Shown here: positions 9,139-18,217 of the stretch, in pieces | How the letters are laid out: each line of letters opens with the position of its first letter | How positions within the stretch are numbered: the first letter of the stretch is position 1 | Origin: Pinirhizobacter soli | Lineage (GTDB): Bacteria > Pseudomonadota > Gammaproteobacteria > Xanthomonadales > Rhodanobacteraceae | Reading direction: 5' to 3' | Assembly (NCBI RefSeq): GCF_015905305.1 | Contig: NZ_JADZLQ010000001.1 | Coordinates: 2,070,599 to 2,134,598 of the forward strand | Length of the DNA: 64,000 nt | Notes under the pieces: generated by a model | What the model was told of the DNA's origin: nothing | Seen by the model: only the letters and a program-made list of their open reading frames with translations | Databases searched by the model: none | Position numbers and translations under genes: made by a program

Positions 9139-10635
9139 TCACCCAAATTCAGGCCCGTAGCCCCAAACCTCACTCCATGACTTGCGCAGCGGGCCGCATA
9201 CGAAAATATCGGGGTGATACTGGCTTTCTTCATTGACCACGCCCCAGGCGTTGACCGAATGACCCGCAAGGCGGCAATCGGAGAAAAGCTCGTCGGCACG
9301 CTTATGGGAACTTCCCAGCACGATAACGGTGCTGGGCGGTGTTTGCGGATATCCACGTAGCCATCCGGTATTGATGGCAGTGATTGGCCGGGGCAGGTGG
9401 TACTTCTGCCCGAGCAGGGCAATGGCGCCGTACTCGCCATAGTTGCCCACCACGATGCCCAGATGGTCTTGCTGCTCGGCCGGCAAGGCATCACGAATGG
9501 CAGCAACCTGCGTCACAAGTTCATTCCAGCCAACCTCCTCGCGCAGGTCGTTGTTCCTACGAAGCGCGAAGTCTCGCAGTGGACCACTTGATGCGAATGG
9601 CACAATGCAAAGCGCCGCATAAAGGCCAATAGCGGAAACGCCGGTGAATAGCAGCGTGGCAATCCCAACGCGCCATGCCGGACGCATGCTGTGCAACCAC
9701 CGCTCTCCGACGACTGATCCCATGGCCAGCAGCATGGGATACGCACCGCTGATGTAATAGAAGCGGCCCTGCGCGAACAGGAACAGCAGCAGGGGCACCG
9801 CATACATCCAGGCAAGCATGCGATAGCGACGGTTGCTGAAGTACGCGAACACACCTGCGAGCCAGACAGGCGCGGCAAACAGGTTGGCATTGATGCGGAA
9901 CTGATCGCGCAGGAAACCGTCCGCGCGCCCCTCGTTGACGTCGCGCGCGTGGATACCTTGCAGGAAGTGGTAGGAAATGAAGTCGTGCTTGATAAGCCAT
10001 GCCAGGTTTGGCGCAAACACAAGTAGCGCGATGGCGCCGCCGGCCCAGAACCAGCCACTGGTGACATATCGCCGTGCATCGGTAAGCAGCACGCCAACCA
10101 GTACGCCGGTAAGAAAAAAGGCGATTGAGTACTTTGTCTGCAGGCCCAGGCCGGCAAACAGGCCAATGGCCACCCACCAGCGCGGCTCATCGTCGCGCAG
10201 CAGACGAATCACACTCCAGGCGATAAGCACCCACCACAGGAAATCGAAGGAGGAGTACTGAAATTCGGTCGCATCGGCCATCGGCGCGGGCGACAGGGCG
10301 ACCGCGATTGCAGTAAAGACCTGTGCCAGACGGCCGCCGCCGAGGTCACGCACCATGAGGCCGCTGACAACAATCACCGTAACCTGGGCCAGCACCGAAA
10401 ACAGCCGCAGTCCTATGAGCGACAGGCCGAACATCTGCAGGCCCAGATGTTCCAATGCAGCCGTCAGCGGGGGGTAAGGCACAAAGCCCCAATCCATATG
10501 CTGGGCATCACTCAAGAATTGCAGTTCATCCCGATGAAAGCCGTACTGCCCGTTGGTCAACATGTGGGCTATGCCGAAGAGAGCGGCAATGACGACCACA
10601 GGTATGACGCTCACCTCTGGTCGACGAGCGGCCAT
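9139..10635 (-). CDS. GT39/ArnT-like membrane glycosyltransferase
   Basis: 498 residues with many membrane helices (about ten or more) and a soluble C-terminal domain. The first periplasmic loop carries YGFHRDELQFL, with the acidic Asp-Glu pair typical of the polyprenyl-phosphate-dependent GT-C (PMT/ArnT, PMT_2) fold. Such enzymes move a sugar from a lipid-phosphate donor to lipid A, protein or another acceptor on the periplasmic side; donor and acceptor cannot be told here. The ATG at 10635 is chosen because AAGG lies six bases upstream; the longer open frame to 11007 runs through a terminator and an upstream gene. Confidence 0.8.
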   Translation of the reverse strand: MAARRPEVSVIPVVVIAALFGIAHMLTNGQYGFHRDELQFLSDAQHMDWGFVPYPPLTAALEHLGLQMFGLSLIGLRLFSVLAQVTVIVVSGLMVRDLGGGRLAQVFTAIAVALSPAPMADATEFQYSSFDFLWWVLIAWSVIRLLRDDEPRWWVAIGLFAGLGLQTKYSIAFFLTGVLVGVLLTDARRYVTSGWFWAGGAIALLVFAPNLAWLIKHDFISYHFLQGIHARDVNEGRADGFLRDQFRINANLFAAPVWLAGVFAYFSNRRYRMLAWMYAVPLLLFLFAQGRFYYISGAYPMLLAMGSVVGERWLHSMRPAWRVGIATLLFTGVSAIGLYAALCIVPFASSGPLRDFALRRNNDLREEVGWNELVTQVAAIRDALPAEQQDHLGIVVGNYGEYGAIALLGQKYHLPRPITAINTGWLRGYPQTPPSTVIVLGSSHKRADELFSDCRLAGHSVNAWGVVNEESQYHPDIFVCGPLRKSWSEVWGYGPEFG

Positions 10636-10811
10636 TGGCGCCTTGAGCAAATCCCGACTGTGCACGTTTGGAGCCCCCCCAGCATGATTGAACCCAAACC
10701 ATGCCCAATCAGTGGCTAACGGGCCAAGTGGATGGGGTTGGATCGCCATGGCCCGGGGACGAAAGGCAGGCTGACAGGGACGAGCTGTGGCCGACTCGAG
10801 GGGTGCGGCAG

Positions 10812-10841
10812 CAAGAAAAAGGGCGCCACGGGGCGCCCTTT
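10812..10841 (-). terminator. Rho-independent terminator of the DUF4156 gene
   Basis: A ten-base-pair stem (10818-10827 with 10832-10841, GGGCGCC core) with a four-base loop. On the minus strand the stem is followed by a T-rich run. It lies just downstream of the DUF4156 lipoprotein gene and before the glycosyltransferase start. Confidence 0.8.
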
Positions 10842-10876
10842 CTGGTTTTCCTGGAGGATCCCCGACCTTCGAAGCA

Positions 10877-11281
10877 CTAACCTTTGGTCGGGAAGGTCTC
10901 CACGCCATTGGCCGGCGGCGGGTTGTCCTGCCGCGGGGCGTCGCGCTGGCCGGACGAGGGCAACGGACCGCTGCCGCACTTGTAGGCGCCCCAGGGCTGA
11001 TTGCCATCGGAGGGCTCGCCCAGCGGCTTGATGGTATCGGCGTGCAGCTCCGCCGCCTGGTTGCGGGCGAGCACTTCCAGCTCGTCGCGCACCTTGATGT
11101 CGTTGCGGTCGATCGGTCCGACGCGGCTCTGCACGGACACCGTCATCTTGCCCACGTTCTGGCAACTGGAGACATCGCCGTTCCACGCGGTGCGTACGTT
11201 CTTCGCCCCCTCGTCGAGGTTGATGCCCCAGGTGCAGCCGGCGAGCAGCAACACGGGGACGAAGACAAGGGCGTGGCGCAT
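10877..11281 (-). CDS. DUF4156 lipoprotein
   Basis: 134 residues with a lipoprotein signal peptide; the lipobox LLAGC places the acylated cysteine at residue 16. The mature part has the DUF4156 pattern: an early cysteine (SCQNVG), a VRDELEVLARNQAAELHADTI helix, a late cysteine (AYKCG), then a Pro-rich tail. These are small predicted outer-membrane lipoproteins of unknown function. The ATG at 11281 has GGAG seven bases upstream; the longer frame starting at 11332 has no signal peptide at its end and overlaps the peptidase gene. It is 47 bases after the M16 peptidase gene and is followed by a terminator. Confidence 0.87.
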   Translation of the reverse strand: MRHALVFVPVLLLAGCTWGINLDEGAKNVRTAWNGDVSSCQNVGKMTVSVQSRVGPIDRNDIKVRDELEVLARNQAAELHADTIKPLGEPSDGNQPWGAYKCGSGPLPSSGQRDAPRQDNPPPANGVETFPTKG

Positions 11282-11328
11282 GGCGGAACTCCGGTGGTGG
11301 CTGTTGGAGATGTTAATCCTTCCGTCGG

Positions 11329-14181
11329 TCATTTCACCGGATTCCCGTCGGCATCGATCACGTGCACCTCGCCCAGGTTCAGCGCGCGCACGGGTTTCTC
11401 GATCTGGCGGAAGTCGCCTACGATCACCCAGGTCAGCGCCTTGGGCACGATGACTTCCTTGATGGCTTTCTCGGCGGCCGCCTGGCTTACCTGGTCGGTC
11501 TTTGCCTTGAGCGTCTGCACGTAGTCATCCGGACGGCCATAGCGGACGATCTCGGTCAAGGCGCCAAGCACGGCGTCGGAGGTCTCGAAGCTGCCCGGCA
11601 GGCTGCGCACGTTCGAGGCCTTGATCTTGTCGATCTCCGCTTGAGTCAGCGGCTTCGCACCCACCACCGCGTCCACTTCCTTTTGCATCTCGGCGGCCGA
11701 CTCGGCCGTCTTGTCGGTCTGCACCGGCGCGTACATCAGGAAGGGGCGCTGGCCGATGGTATCGCGCATGAAGCTGCCGGCACCGTAGGCCCAACGCTTG
11801 TCCTCGCGCAGATTCATGTTCAGGCGCGAGGTGAAGCTGCCGCCGAAGGCACCGTTGGCAACGTCAAGGTCGATGTAGTCGGCGGCCTTGGACGAGGGCG
11901 CCAGCAGGCCCGCCAGGATCAGCGACTGCGGGGCATCGGGACGGTTGATCAGGAACACCCGTGGCTTCGCTTGCGCCGCCACGTGGGCGAGGTTCCGCGC
12001 CGGAATGGCCGAGGACGGTGCCTGCCAATCGCCGAACACGGCATCCAGCTGCGGGATGATCTCCGCCAGCGTGGTATCGCCGGCAACCAGGATGCGCAGA
12101 TTGTCCGGACGGATGAAATCCTTCTGGAAGTTGGCAAGGTCGGCCGCCGTCAGCGACTTGATCGACGCCTCGGTACCGGTGCCGGTAGCGGGGATGCCAT
12201 AGGCGTGGTCCTTGCCATACAGCAGCGGCGGCAAGGTGCGCAGGGCAAGGCCTACCGGCTGGGATTTCTCCTGGGCAATGCCGGCCAGCCACTGGCCACG
12301 TACGCGCTCGATGTCGGCGCTGCTGAAGGCGGGGTTGCGCACGACGTCGGCCAGGAGTTCGAGCGACGGCTTGAGCTCACTGTTGAGCGCATCCAGGCCC
12401 GCCGAACACGCGTCCATGCCGCAGGCCAGCCCAAGCGACGCACCAAGGCGTTGCTTGCGCTGGGCCACTTCCACCGAATCGAGCGACTTGGTGCTCTCGT
12501 TCATCAGCGCAGCGGTGAAGCTTGCGGTACCCAGCTTACGGCCCTGATCGGCGGCGAAACCGGCGTTGAACTGCAGGTTCACCAGGGTGACCGGAATGGT
12601 ATGGCGCTCGGCCAGTACCACTTCGATGCCGTTCTTCAGTTTCCCGCGCTGCACCTTGGGGAAGCTCAAGTCAGGGAAGGTGTTGACCTCGGGCACGCCC
12701 TTGGCGCGGTCCACCACGGACTTGGCCACGGTGTAGGTCCCGGCCGGTGGCATCACGGCCTTCGGACGGCCCGGGGCGTCAGCAAGGCCGACAACCGCCT
12801 TGTCTTCCACGGCCGGATCGAAATCCTTGCCGGCGGGAAGCACGGTGAGCGTGTAGCTCCCCTTCGATGTCCACTTGTCGGCGGCGGCCTTGACGCTGGC
12901 GGGGGTCGCCGCCTCCATGCGGGCGAAGTCCTTCTTGTAGGCAGCCGGATCGCCGCGATAGACCTGGCCCTCGGCCAGGATCACGGCCTTGCCGGCAAAG
13001 CCGCCCACTTTCTCAAGGCCGCGGATGAAGCCGGCACGGCTGCCGACCTTGGCGCGCTCGAGTTCATCGGCGGTGGGGCCATCGGCCAGGAAGCGCTTCC
13101 ATTCGTCGGCAACAGCGGCTTCCACCTTCGCCGGATCCACGCCGTCCTTCACGTCGACGGTGAGCTGGAACTGGCTGGCCAGCGCGAAGGGCGCGATGGA
13201 CACCGAGACGTCGTCGGCGAGGTTGTCCTTGTAGACCAGGCGCTGGTACAGGCGCGATGTCTTGCCACTGCCAAGCACGGTGGAGGCGAGGTCCAGCTGC
13301 ACGGTGTCGTCGGTACCCAGCTGCGGCACCACCCAGGTACGGATGATGCGGGTCTGCGGCACGTGGTCGTGCTGTACGCCGCGCGTGCTCTTGGTCAGCG
13401 GGGTGATCCACGGCTGCTGGCGCGGCACCGGGGGACCTGCGGGAATGTCGCCAAAATATTCCTCGGCCTTGGCGCGGGCCTGGGCCGGGGTGATGTCGCC
13501 GGCCAGCACCAGGGTGGTGTTGGCAGCGCCATAGTAATCGTGGAACCACTGCTTCACGTCGGCGAGCGAGGCGGCGTCGAGGTCCGCCATCGAGCCGATG
13601 GTGTCGTGATGGTAGGGATGGTTCGCCGGGTACGTGTTGAGCAGGATGTTTTCATCCGTGCGGCCGTAGGGACGGTTCTCGCCCTGGCGCTTTTCGTTCT
13701 GCACCACGCCGCGCTGGGTATCGAGCTCTTTCTGGCCGATGGCGCCAAGCAGGTGCCCCATGCGGTCCGATTCCATCCACAGCGCCATGTCCAGCGCGGT
13801 CGTGGGCACGGTCTCGAAGTAGTTGGTGCGGTCGAACCAGGTGGTGCCGTTCTGGTCGGTGGATCCTGCAAGCTCAAAGGGCGTGAAGTAGGTGCCCTTG
13901 TGGTTCTCCGAGCCTGAGAACATCAGGTGTTCGAAGAGGTGCGCGAAACCCGTCTTCCTGGCCGGCTCGTCGCCGGAGCCCACGTGGTACCAGATGCTCA
14001 CCGCCACCACCGGGGCCTTGTGGTCTTCATGCACGACGACCGTCAGCCCATTGGGCAGGGTGAAGCGCTGGAAGGGAATATCCGGCACGGCCTGGGTGGC
14101 TGGTGCGGAAAAGACGGTGGGGCTGGCGACGGCGCCAAGCCCGAGCAGCCCGGCGGCAAGCAGGGCAACGGATTTCTTCAT
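11329..14181 (-). CDS. M16 family zinc metallopeptidase (periplasmic, pitrilysin-like)
   Basis: 950 residues with a Sec signal peptide (first 25 or so residues). The inverted zinc motif HLFEH is at 81-85, followed by the distal acidic region near QRGVVQNEKRQ. The protein has two M16 halves: the N-terminal half carries the catalytic motif, while the equivalent place in the C-terminal half (FNAGFAADQGRKLG) lacks HxxEH and is probably structural. Such enzymes degrade peptides inside a closed chamber. The start has a GGAAG-type ribosome site. Downstream is the DUF4156 gene. Substrate unknown. Confidence 0.93.
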   Translation of the reverse strand: MKKSVALLAAGLLGLGAVASPTVFSAPATQAVPDIPFQRFTLPNGLTVVVHEDHKAPVVAVSIWYHVGSGDEPARKTGFAHLFEHLMFSGSENHKGTYFTPFELAGSTDQNGTTWFDRTNYFETVPTTALDMALWMESDRMGHLLGAIGQKELDTQRGVVQNEKRQGENRPYGRTDENILLNTYPANHPYHHDTIGSMADLDAASLADVKQWFHDYYGAANTTLVLAGDITPAQARAKAEEYFGDIPAGPPVPRQQPWITPLTKSTRGVQHDHVPQTRIIRTWVVPQLGTDDTVQLDLASTVLGSGKTSRLYQRLVYKDNLADDVSVSIAPFALASQFQLTVDVKDGVDPAKVEAAVADEWKRFLADGPTADELERAKVGSRAGFIRGLEKVGGFAGKAVILAEGQVYRGDPAAYKKDFARMEAATPASVKAAADKWTSKGSYTLTVLPAGKDFDPAVEDKAVVGLADAPGRPKAVMPPAGTYTVAKSVVDRAKGVPEVNTFPDLSFPKVQRGKLKNGIEVVLAERHTIPVTLVNLQFNAGFAADQGRKLGTASFTAALMNESTKSLDSVEVAQRKQRLGASLGLACGMDACSAGLDALNSELKPSLELLADVVRNPAFSSADIERVRGQWLAGIAQEKSQPVGLALRTLPPLLYGKDHAYGIPATGTGTEASIKSLTAADLANFQKDFIRPDNLRILVAGDTTLAEIIPQLDAVFGDWQAPSSAIPARNLAHVAAQAKPRVFLINRPDAPQSLILAGLLAPSSKAADYIDLDVANGAFGGSFTSRLNMNLREDKRWAYGAGSFMRDTIGQRPFLMYAPVQTDKTAESAAEMQKEVDAVVGAKPLTQAEIDKIKASNVRSLPGSFETSDAVLGALTEIVRYGRPDDYVQTLKAKTDQVSQAAAEKAIKEVIVPKALTWVIVGDFRQIEKPVRALNLGEVHVIDADGNPVK

Positions 14182-14263
14182 GGAGGGTACTTCCTGTCCT
14201 TGTGAACCCCTGCGACGTTAGCCCGCGCGGGGTTGGGGAAGCAAATGCCTGATGGCCGGCAAG

Positions 14264-14326
14264 TGTCCGTGTTGCATGTGTGGCGTCCGGACCATGTCCG
14301 GTCGCTACAGGGGTTGTCCGCGGACA
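14264..14326. promoter_or_regulatory. Cluster of phased TGTCCG boxes, candidate enhancer-binding sites
   Basis: TGTCCG occurs at 14264-14269, 14295-14300 and 14315-14320, with a one-base variant CGTCCG at 14284-14289. Steps are 20, 11 and 20 bases, close to whole turns of the helix. Two boxes are completed to palindromes: GTCCGGAC (14285-14292) and TGTCCGCGGACA (14315-14326). The cluster lies about 95-155 bases upstream of the predicted start site of the sigma-54-like promoter at 14394, the usual distance for enhancer-binding activator sites. An AT-rich stretch between them (about 14350-14377) could aid bending. The protein that binds is unknown. Confidence 0.55.
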
Positions 14327-14393
14327 GCTACTTGCATGTCATGGCATCGATTTTTATTTAATATTTTCAATATGTTGAAGATGATCACGAGGC

Positions 14394-14409
14394 TGGCACG
14401 GCGAATGCA
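14394..14409 (+). promoter_or_regulatory. Candidate sigma-54 (RpoN) promoter
   Basis: TGGCAC at 14394-14399, five bases, then ATGCA at 14405-14409. This matches the RpoN consensus TGGCAC-N5-TTGCW at all but one position, with the required GG (14395-14396) and GC (14407-14408) exactly ten bases apart. The predicted start near 14420 gives a leader of about 45 bases before the small-peptide gene. The leader contains a CCCGG/CCGGG hairpin (14422-14440). Confidence 0.62.
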
Positions 14410-14465
14410 TTGGTAGTCATGCCCGGGGAAGAAAGCCGGGACAACTTCCAAAAAGGCTAAAGCTC

Positions 14466-14654
14466 ATGAAATACGAAATGCTCCTTCTGCGTGGCCTGTT
14501 CGCCGCCTGCCTGATGGCCAGTGGCCTGATCCTCGGCTCCATGCTGTTCTCGCACCCGGTTGCCAGTGGTGTCGCCGGTACCGCCGTCGCCACCGTCCAG
14601 TCCGCTTGCGTGTTGCCGGCTGATGGCCTGATTTGCCCGCAAGTCCGTTCATAA
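14466..14654 (+). CDS. Small secreted or membrane peptide under a candidate sigma-54 promoter, unknown function
   Basis: 62 residues: a charged start (MKYE), a long hydrophobic helix (about 6-28) and a short Ala/Val-rich tail with two cysteines (residues 48 and 57). It could be an exported peptide cut after the helix or a single-pass membrane protein. An AAAAAGG ribosome site lies 9-10 bases before the ATG. It is the only gene downstream of the candidate sigma-54 promoter before trmL, whose start follows the stop by seven bases. No family is recognised. That it is a real gene rests on the promoter, ribosome site and plausible signal/anchor. Confidence 0.6.
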   Translation: MKYEMLLLRGLFAACLMASGLILGSMLFSHPVASGVAGTAVATVQSACVLPADGLICPQVRS

Positions 14655-14661
14655 TGGACGG

Positions 14662-15126
14662 ATGCTGCATGTCATCCTCTTCCGCCCCGAAATCGCACCG
14701 AACACTGGCAATGCCATCCGGCTGTGCGCCAACACCGGCGCGACGCTGCACCTGATCCGACCGCTCGGTTTCGAGCTCGACGACAAGCGCATGCGCCGCG
14801 CCGGGTTGGACTACCACGAGTACGCCCGCATGCAGGTCCATGACAACCTGGACCATTGCCTTACCCAGATCGACGCGAATCGCGTCTTTGCCTTCTCCAC
14901 CCGCGGCACCGTGCGCCACGTGGATGCCCGCTACGCGGAAGGCGACGCCCTGCTGTTCGGATGCGAAACGGCCGGCCTCCCCGCCGAAGTACTTGAAGGT
15001 ATTGCCCCAGAGCGCCGCCTGCGCCTGCCCATGCAGCCGCACAGCCGCAGCCTGAATCTGTCCAACACCGTGGCGGTGGCCGTGTATGAGGCCTGGCGCC
15101 AGCTGGGCTTTGCCGGTTCAAGCTAG
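14662..15126 (+). CDS. trmL: tRNA (cytidine/uridine-34 2'-O)-methyltransferase TrmL
   Basis: 154 residues, the full TrmL size. It methylates the wobble ribose of tRNA-Leu isoacceptors with S-adenosylmethionine. The SPOUT knot is visible in [18 protein letters not shown] near the N-terminus, FGCETAGLP in the middle and the C-terminal [20 protein letters not shown]. The only plausible start is the ATG at 14662; a CATAAT hexamer ends six bases upstream, so a short-leader transcript is possible besides read-through from the small-peptide gene. Confidence 0.95.
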   Translation: MLHVILFRPEIAPNTGNAIRLCANTGATLHLIRPLGFELDDKRMRRAGLDYHEYARMQVHDNLDHCLTQIDANRVFAFSTRGTVRHVDARYAEGDALLFGCETAGLPAEVLEGIAPERRLRLPMQPHSRSLNLSNTVAVAVYEAWRQLGFAGSS

Positions 15127-15135
15127 CTGCCGCGC

Positions 15136-15141
15136 TACAAT
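15136..15141 (+). promoter_or_regulatory. -10 element placed for a leaderless ubiJ transcript
   Basis: TACAAT ends seven bases before the ubiJ ATG, so transcription would begin at or next to the start codon. No clear -35 hexamer and no ribosome site are visible. Confidence 0.35.
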
Positions 15142-15148
15142 CGAAGGC

Positions 15149-15796
15149 ATGACCGATGCCGCCCCGACCTTCCTGCCCCGGCCGCTGCGCAAGCTCGCTG
15201 GAATCGCCCTGCAGCGCGCATTGAACCGCGCCGTATCGCTGGATCCTGAAACCGGCCTGCGCCTGCGTGCGCTGGAAGGCCGCAGCGTGCAGGTACACCT
15301 GGCGGGGCCCGAACTCACCGTCCGCATTACCGTGGCCGATGGCGCGCTGGTGGTGGGACCGGGCGAGGAAACATCTTCTCTTCGCGTTTCGGCAAGCCCC
15401 GGCAGCCTGTTGGCCATGGCCATGCGAAAGAACGACGACGGCGTGGCGCCAGGCAAGGTGGACATCGCCGGCGACGCCGACCTCGCCCGGCGGCTGGAGA
15501 AACTCGTCGGCGGTTATTCCCCGGACGTGGAAGAAGCCTTCACCGGCGTATTCGGCGATGTCATCGGGGTGCAGGTGGCACGGGCCTTCCGCGCTGCCTT
15601 TGCGCACGGCCGCGAGCGCGCGGCGCAATTCGCCGACGACACCGCCGCGTGGCTGCGCGATGAAACCCGTGTGGCCGTGGCGCCGGGCGAGCTGGATGAA
15701 TTTCTCGACGGCGTGGATGCCCTGCGCGAGCGCAGCGATCGCCTGGAAGCGCGCCTGGCCCGCTTCGAACGCAGCCACGGGAAGCCCGCCGCATGA
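15149..15796 (+). CDS. ubiJ: Ubiquinone biosynthesis accessory factor UbiJ (SCP2 domain)
   Basis: 215 residues with an SCP2-type lipid-binding domain in the first half ([24 protein letters not shown], then a [15 protein letters not shown] segment) and a C-terminal coiled coil ([19 protein letters not shown]). UbiJ helps gather the Ubi enzymes of aerobic ubiquinone synthesis into a lipid-binding complex in the cytoplasm. Its stop overlaps the ubiB start in an ATGA, the classic ubiJ-ubiB arrangement. The first ATG with family homology is at 15149; the open frame upstream overlaps trmL. Confidence 0.9.
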   Translation: MTDAAPTFLPRPLRKLAGIALQRALNRAVSLDPETGLRLRALEGRSVQVHLAGPELTVRITVADGALVVGPGEETSSLRVSASPGSLLAMAMRKNDDGVAPGKVDIAGDADLARRLEKLVGGYSPDVEEAFTGVFGDVIGVQVARAFRAAFAHGRERAAQFADDTAAWLRDETRVAVAPGELDEFLDGVDALRERSDRLEARLARFERSHGKPAA

Positions 15797-17448
15797 TGCC
15801 GGTGCGCCTGGCACCGGGCCTGCTTCGTGTCATCGCCGTGCTGTTCCGCTATCGACTGGATGATGTCGGCGGTGGCAGCGACCGCATGCTCGCTCCGCTG
15901 CGCTGGTTACGCCCGTTCGCGGGGAAGCCACCGGCCGGCATCGAAAACATGGACCGCGGCACACGCATGCGCCTGGCCATGACCGAACTGGGGCCGATCT
16001 TCGTCAAGGCCGGTCAGGTGCTGTCCACCCGGCGGGACCTGATCCCACCTGACATCGCCGACGCCCTGTCGCTGCTGCAGGACCAGGTGCCGTCCTTCCC
16101 CGGATCCGAGGCCCGCGCCATCGTCGAGCGCGAACTGCGCATGCCGGTGACGCAGGCGTTTTCATCCTTCGATGAATCCGCACTGGCTTCGGCATCGATC
16201 GCGCAGGTACATGCCGCCACCTTGCACGACGGTCGCGCCGTGGTGGTGAAGGTCTTGCGCCCAGGCATCGAGAAGCGCATTGCCCGTGACGTCAGCCTTA
16301 TTCGCGCCTTGGGGGAACTGGCCCAGCGCTGGCACCCGAACGCGGACAAGATTCGTCCGCTGGACGTGGTGGCGGAAGTAGAGAAGATGCTGGCGAACGA
16401 GCTGGACCTGCAGCGCGAAGGCGCCAGCGCCAGCCTGCTTCGCCGCAATTTCATCGTTGGCGACGATCTCTACGTGCCCGAGGTGCACTGGGAATTCACC
16501 ACCCAGGGCGTGCTTACGCTCGAACGCGTTTACGGCGTAAGCGCCGACGACGTCGCCGCCATCGACGCTGCCGGCATCGACCGCAAGCGCCTGGCCGAGA
16601 AAGGCGTGCGGCTGTTCTACGAACAGGTGTTCCGCGACAACTTCTTCCACGCCGATGCCCATCCGGGGAATATCTGGGTGGATACATCGCGGGTGGCTGA
16701 GCCACGCTTCATCGCGCTGGACTTCGGCATCATGGGTTCGCTGCCCGAAGCCGACCAGTACTGGCTGGCCGAGAATTTCATCGCCCTGTTCGAACGCGAT
16801 TACGCGCGCATCGCCTCGTTGCACGTGGAAGCCGGCTGGATGCCTTCCACCGTGCGCCTGGATGAGTTGGAAGCCGCCGTGCGCACCGTCTGTGAGCCTT
16901 ATTTCACGCGGCCGTTGTCGCAGATCTCGATTGCCGAGCTGGTGGTGAAACTGTTCCAGACGGCACGGCAGTACGAGCTCACCCTGCAGCCGCAGCTGAT
17001 CCTGCTGCAGAAAACCCTGCTGAACATCGAGGGCGTGGGCCGCACGCTCGATCCGGACATCGACATCTGGGCCGTGGCGCACCCGGTGTTGAAGCGCATC
17101 CTTCGCGAGCGCTACAGCCTGCGAAACACGTTGAAACAGCTTCGCCGCCGTGCGCCGCAGTGGTTGCATACCGCCCCGGAACTTCCCGAGCTCGTCCATG
17201 CGTTCCTGCGCGAGGGCGGCCGCGGCACGCACCGCGTGGTGGCCGACCCTGCAGAACTGGCCCTGCGCGCCGAAGATGCCCAGCGCACGCGGCGCAGCAT
17301 GGCCTTCTGCCTGCTGGGCGGTGTGTTGCTGGTGTGCGCCACGCTCGCCTTCGGCCTGAAACCGCAGAACGGCGGCTGGCCTGCTGCGGTCGCAGCCTTG
17401 GCCGGTGTGCTCGCCTTCGTGGTGGGCTGGCCGCGCCGGCGGCGCTGA
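15793..17448 (+). CDS. ubiB: Ubiquinone biosynthesis atypical kinase/ATPase UbiB
   Basis: 551 residues, ABC1/ADCK/UbiB family, needed for ubiquinone synthesis at the membrane. The KxGQ motif is present ([16 protein letters not shown]), with the Ala-rich nucleotide loop ([11 protein letters not shown]), the [13 protein letters not shown] lysine strand, and the [11 protein letters not shown] and LDFGIMG catalytic and metal motifs. Two C-terminal membrane helices (about 498-518 and 525-545) anchor it. It overlaps ubiJ by four bases. A neighbouring ubiE is not in the window. Confidence 0.96.
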   Translation: MMPVRLAPGLLRVIAVLFRYRLDDVGGGSDRMLAPLRWLRPFAGKPPAGIENMDRGTRMRLAMTELGPIFVKAGQVLSTRRDLIPPDIADALSLLQDQVPSFPGSEARAIVERELRMPVTQAFSSFDESALASASIAQVHAATLHDGRAVVVKVLRPGIEKRIARDVSLIRALGELAQRWHPNADKIRPLDVVAEVEKMLANELDLQREGASASLLRRNFIVGDDLYVPEVHWEFTTQGVLTLERVYGVSADDVAAIDAAGIDRKRLAEKGVRLFYEQVFRDNFFHADAHPGNIWVDTSRVAEPRFIALDFGIMGSLPEADQYWLAENFIALFERDYARIASLHVEAGWMPSTVRLDELEAAVRTVCEPYFTRPLSQISIAELVVKLFQTARQYELTLQPQLILLQKTLLNIEGVGRTLDPDIDIWAVAHPVLKRILRERYSLRNTLKQLRRRAPQWLHTAPELPELVHAFLREGGRGTHRVVADPAELALRAEDAQRTRRSMAFCLLGGVLLVCATLAFGLKPQNGGWPAAVAALAGVLAFVVGWPRRRR

Positions 17449-17452
17449 AGCG

Positions 17453-18151
17453 GTGCTTGAGATCCTGTACCAGGACGACGAGATCGTCGCCGTCAACAAG
17501 CCCGCGAACCTGGCCGTGCATCGGTCCAAATTCGTGGGGCCCGATGATGCGTTCCTGATCGACATGCTGCGTGAGCAGGTCGGTGGCGATGTGTACCTGG
17601 CGCATCGGCTGGATCGCGCCACCAGTGGTGTGCTGTTGTCAGCGCGCAGCAAGGAAGTCGCCGGCGCGCTGGGCGAGCAGTTCATGGGGCGCAGCGTGCA
17701 GAAGCGGTACCTGGCCGTGGTGCGGGGCTGGCCGGATCCTGAGCAAGGCAGCATCGATTACGCCCTGCCCGGCTCACGCGATACCGGGCCGCGGAAGGAT
17801 GCTGTCACCGACTACCAGCGGCTTGGCGCGGTCGAAGTACCGATCACGCTCGGCCGCTATGAAAGCCAGCGCTATTCGCTGGTGCTGGCCTCGCCCCGCA
17901 CGGGACGATTCCGGCAGATTCGAAAGCACTTCGCGCATATCCATCACCCGATCATCGGCGACAGCCAGCATGGAAGGGGCGATCACAACCGGCTGTTCAA
18001 GCAATATTTCGCAAGCCACAGGTTGTTGTTGCACGCACTTGAGCTGGAGTTCAACCATCCGCTGAGTGGGAAAAGGATGGTGGTGAAGGCGGGTCTGGAT
18101 GGGACGTGGATGGCGCTGATGGAACGGTTTGGGTGGCCGCTGCCAGGCTAG
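17453..18151 (+). CDS. truC: tRNA pseudouridine(65) synthase, TruC-like
   Basis: 232 residues from a GTG start four bases after ubiB. It is of the RluA/TruC type: IVAVNKPANLAVHRS near the N-terminus, the catalytic HRLDRATSGVLL motif with its aspartate, and TGRFRQIRKHFAHIHHPIIGDSQHG later, which is typical of TruC. It would isomerise U65 in some tRNAs. GTG is preferred because the upstream extension lies inside ubiB and carries no homology. Confidence 0.87.
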   Translation: MLEILYQDDEIVAVNKPANLAVHRSKFVGPDDAFLIDMLREQVGGDVYLAHRLDRATSGVLLSARSKEVAGALGEQFMGRSVQKRYLAVVRGWPDPEQGSIDYALPGSRDTGPRKDAVTDYQRLGAVEVPITLGRYESQRYSLVLASPRTGRFRQIRKHFAHIHHPIIGDSQHGRGDHNRLFKQYFASHRLLLHALELEFNHPLSGKRMVVKAGLDGTWMALMERFGWPLPG

Positions 18152-18203
18152 GAAGCCTCGATTCAGCGCAAGCTGCCGGAAGGCACCCCCAGCATTGCCC
18201 TGC

Positions 18204-18209
18204 TAGAAT
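18204..18209 (+). promoter_or_regulatory. -10 element placed for a leaderless arfB transcript
   Basis: TAGAAT ends eight bases before the arfB ATG. With normal spacing the transcript would start within a base or two of the ATG. No ribosome site lies between. A -35 hexamer is not evident. Confidence 0.4.
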
Positions 18210-18217
18210 CCCGCCCC

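Noticed and set aside
10636-11007. N-terminal extension of the glycosyltransferase frame
   Set aside because: It contains a terminator hairpin and runs into the DUF4156 gene; the ATG at 10635 has a ribosome site and begins the first membrane helix.
11362-13917. 851-codon open frame on the plus strand opposite the M16 peptidase gene
   Set aside because: The minus-strand frame has signal peptide, HLFEH and full family structure. The opposite frame is rich in Arg, His, Gly and Val and has no domain; long antisense frames are common in high-GC DNA.
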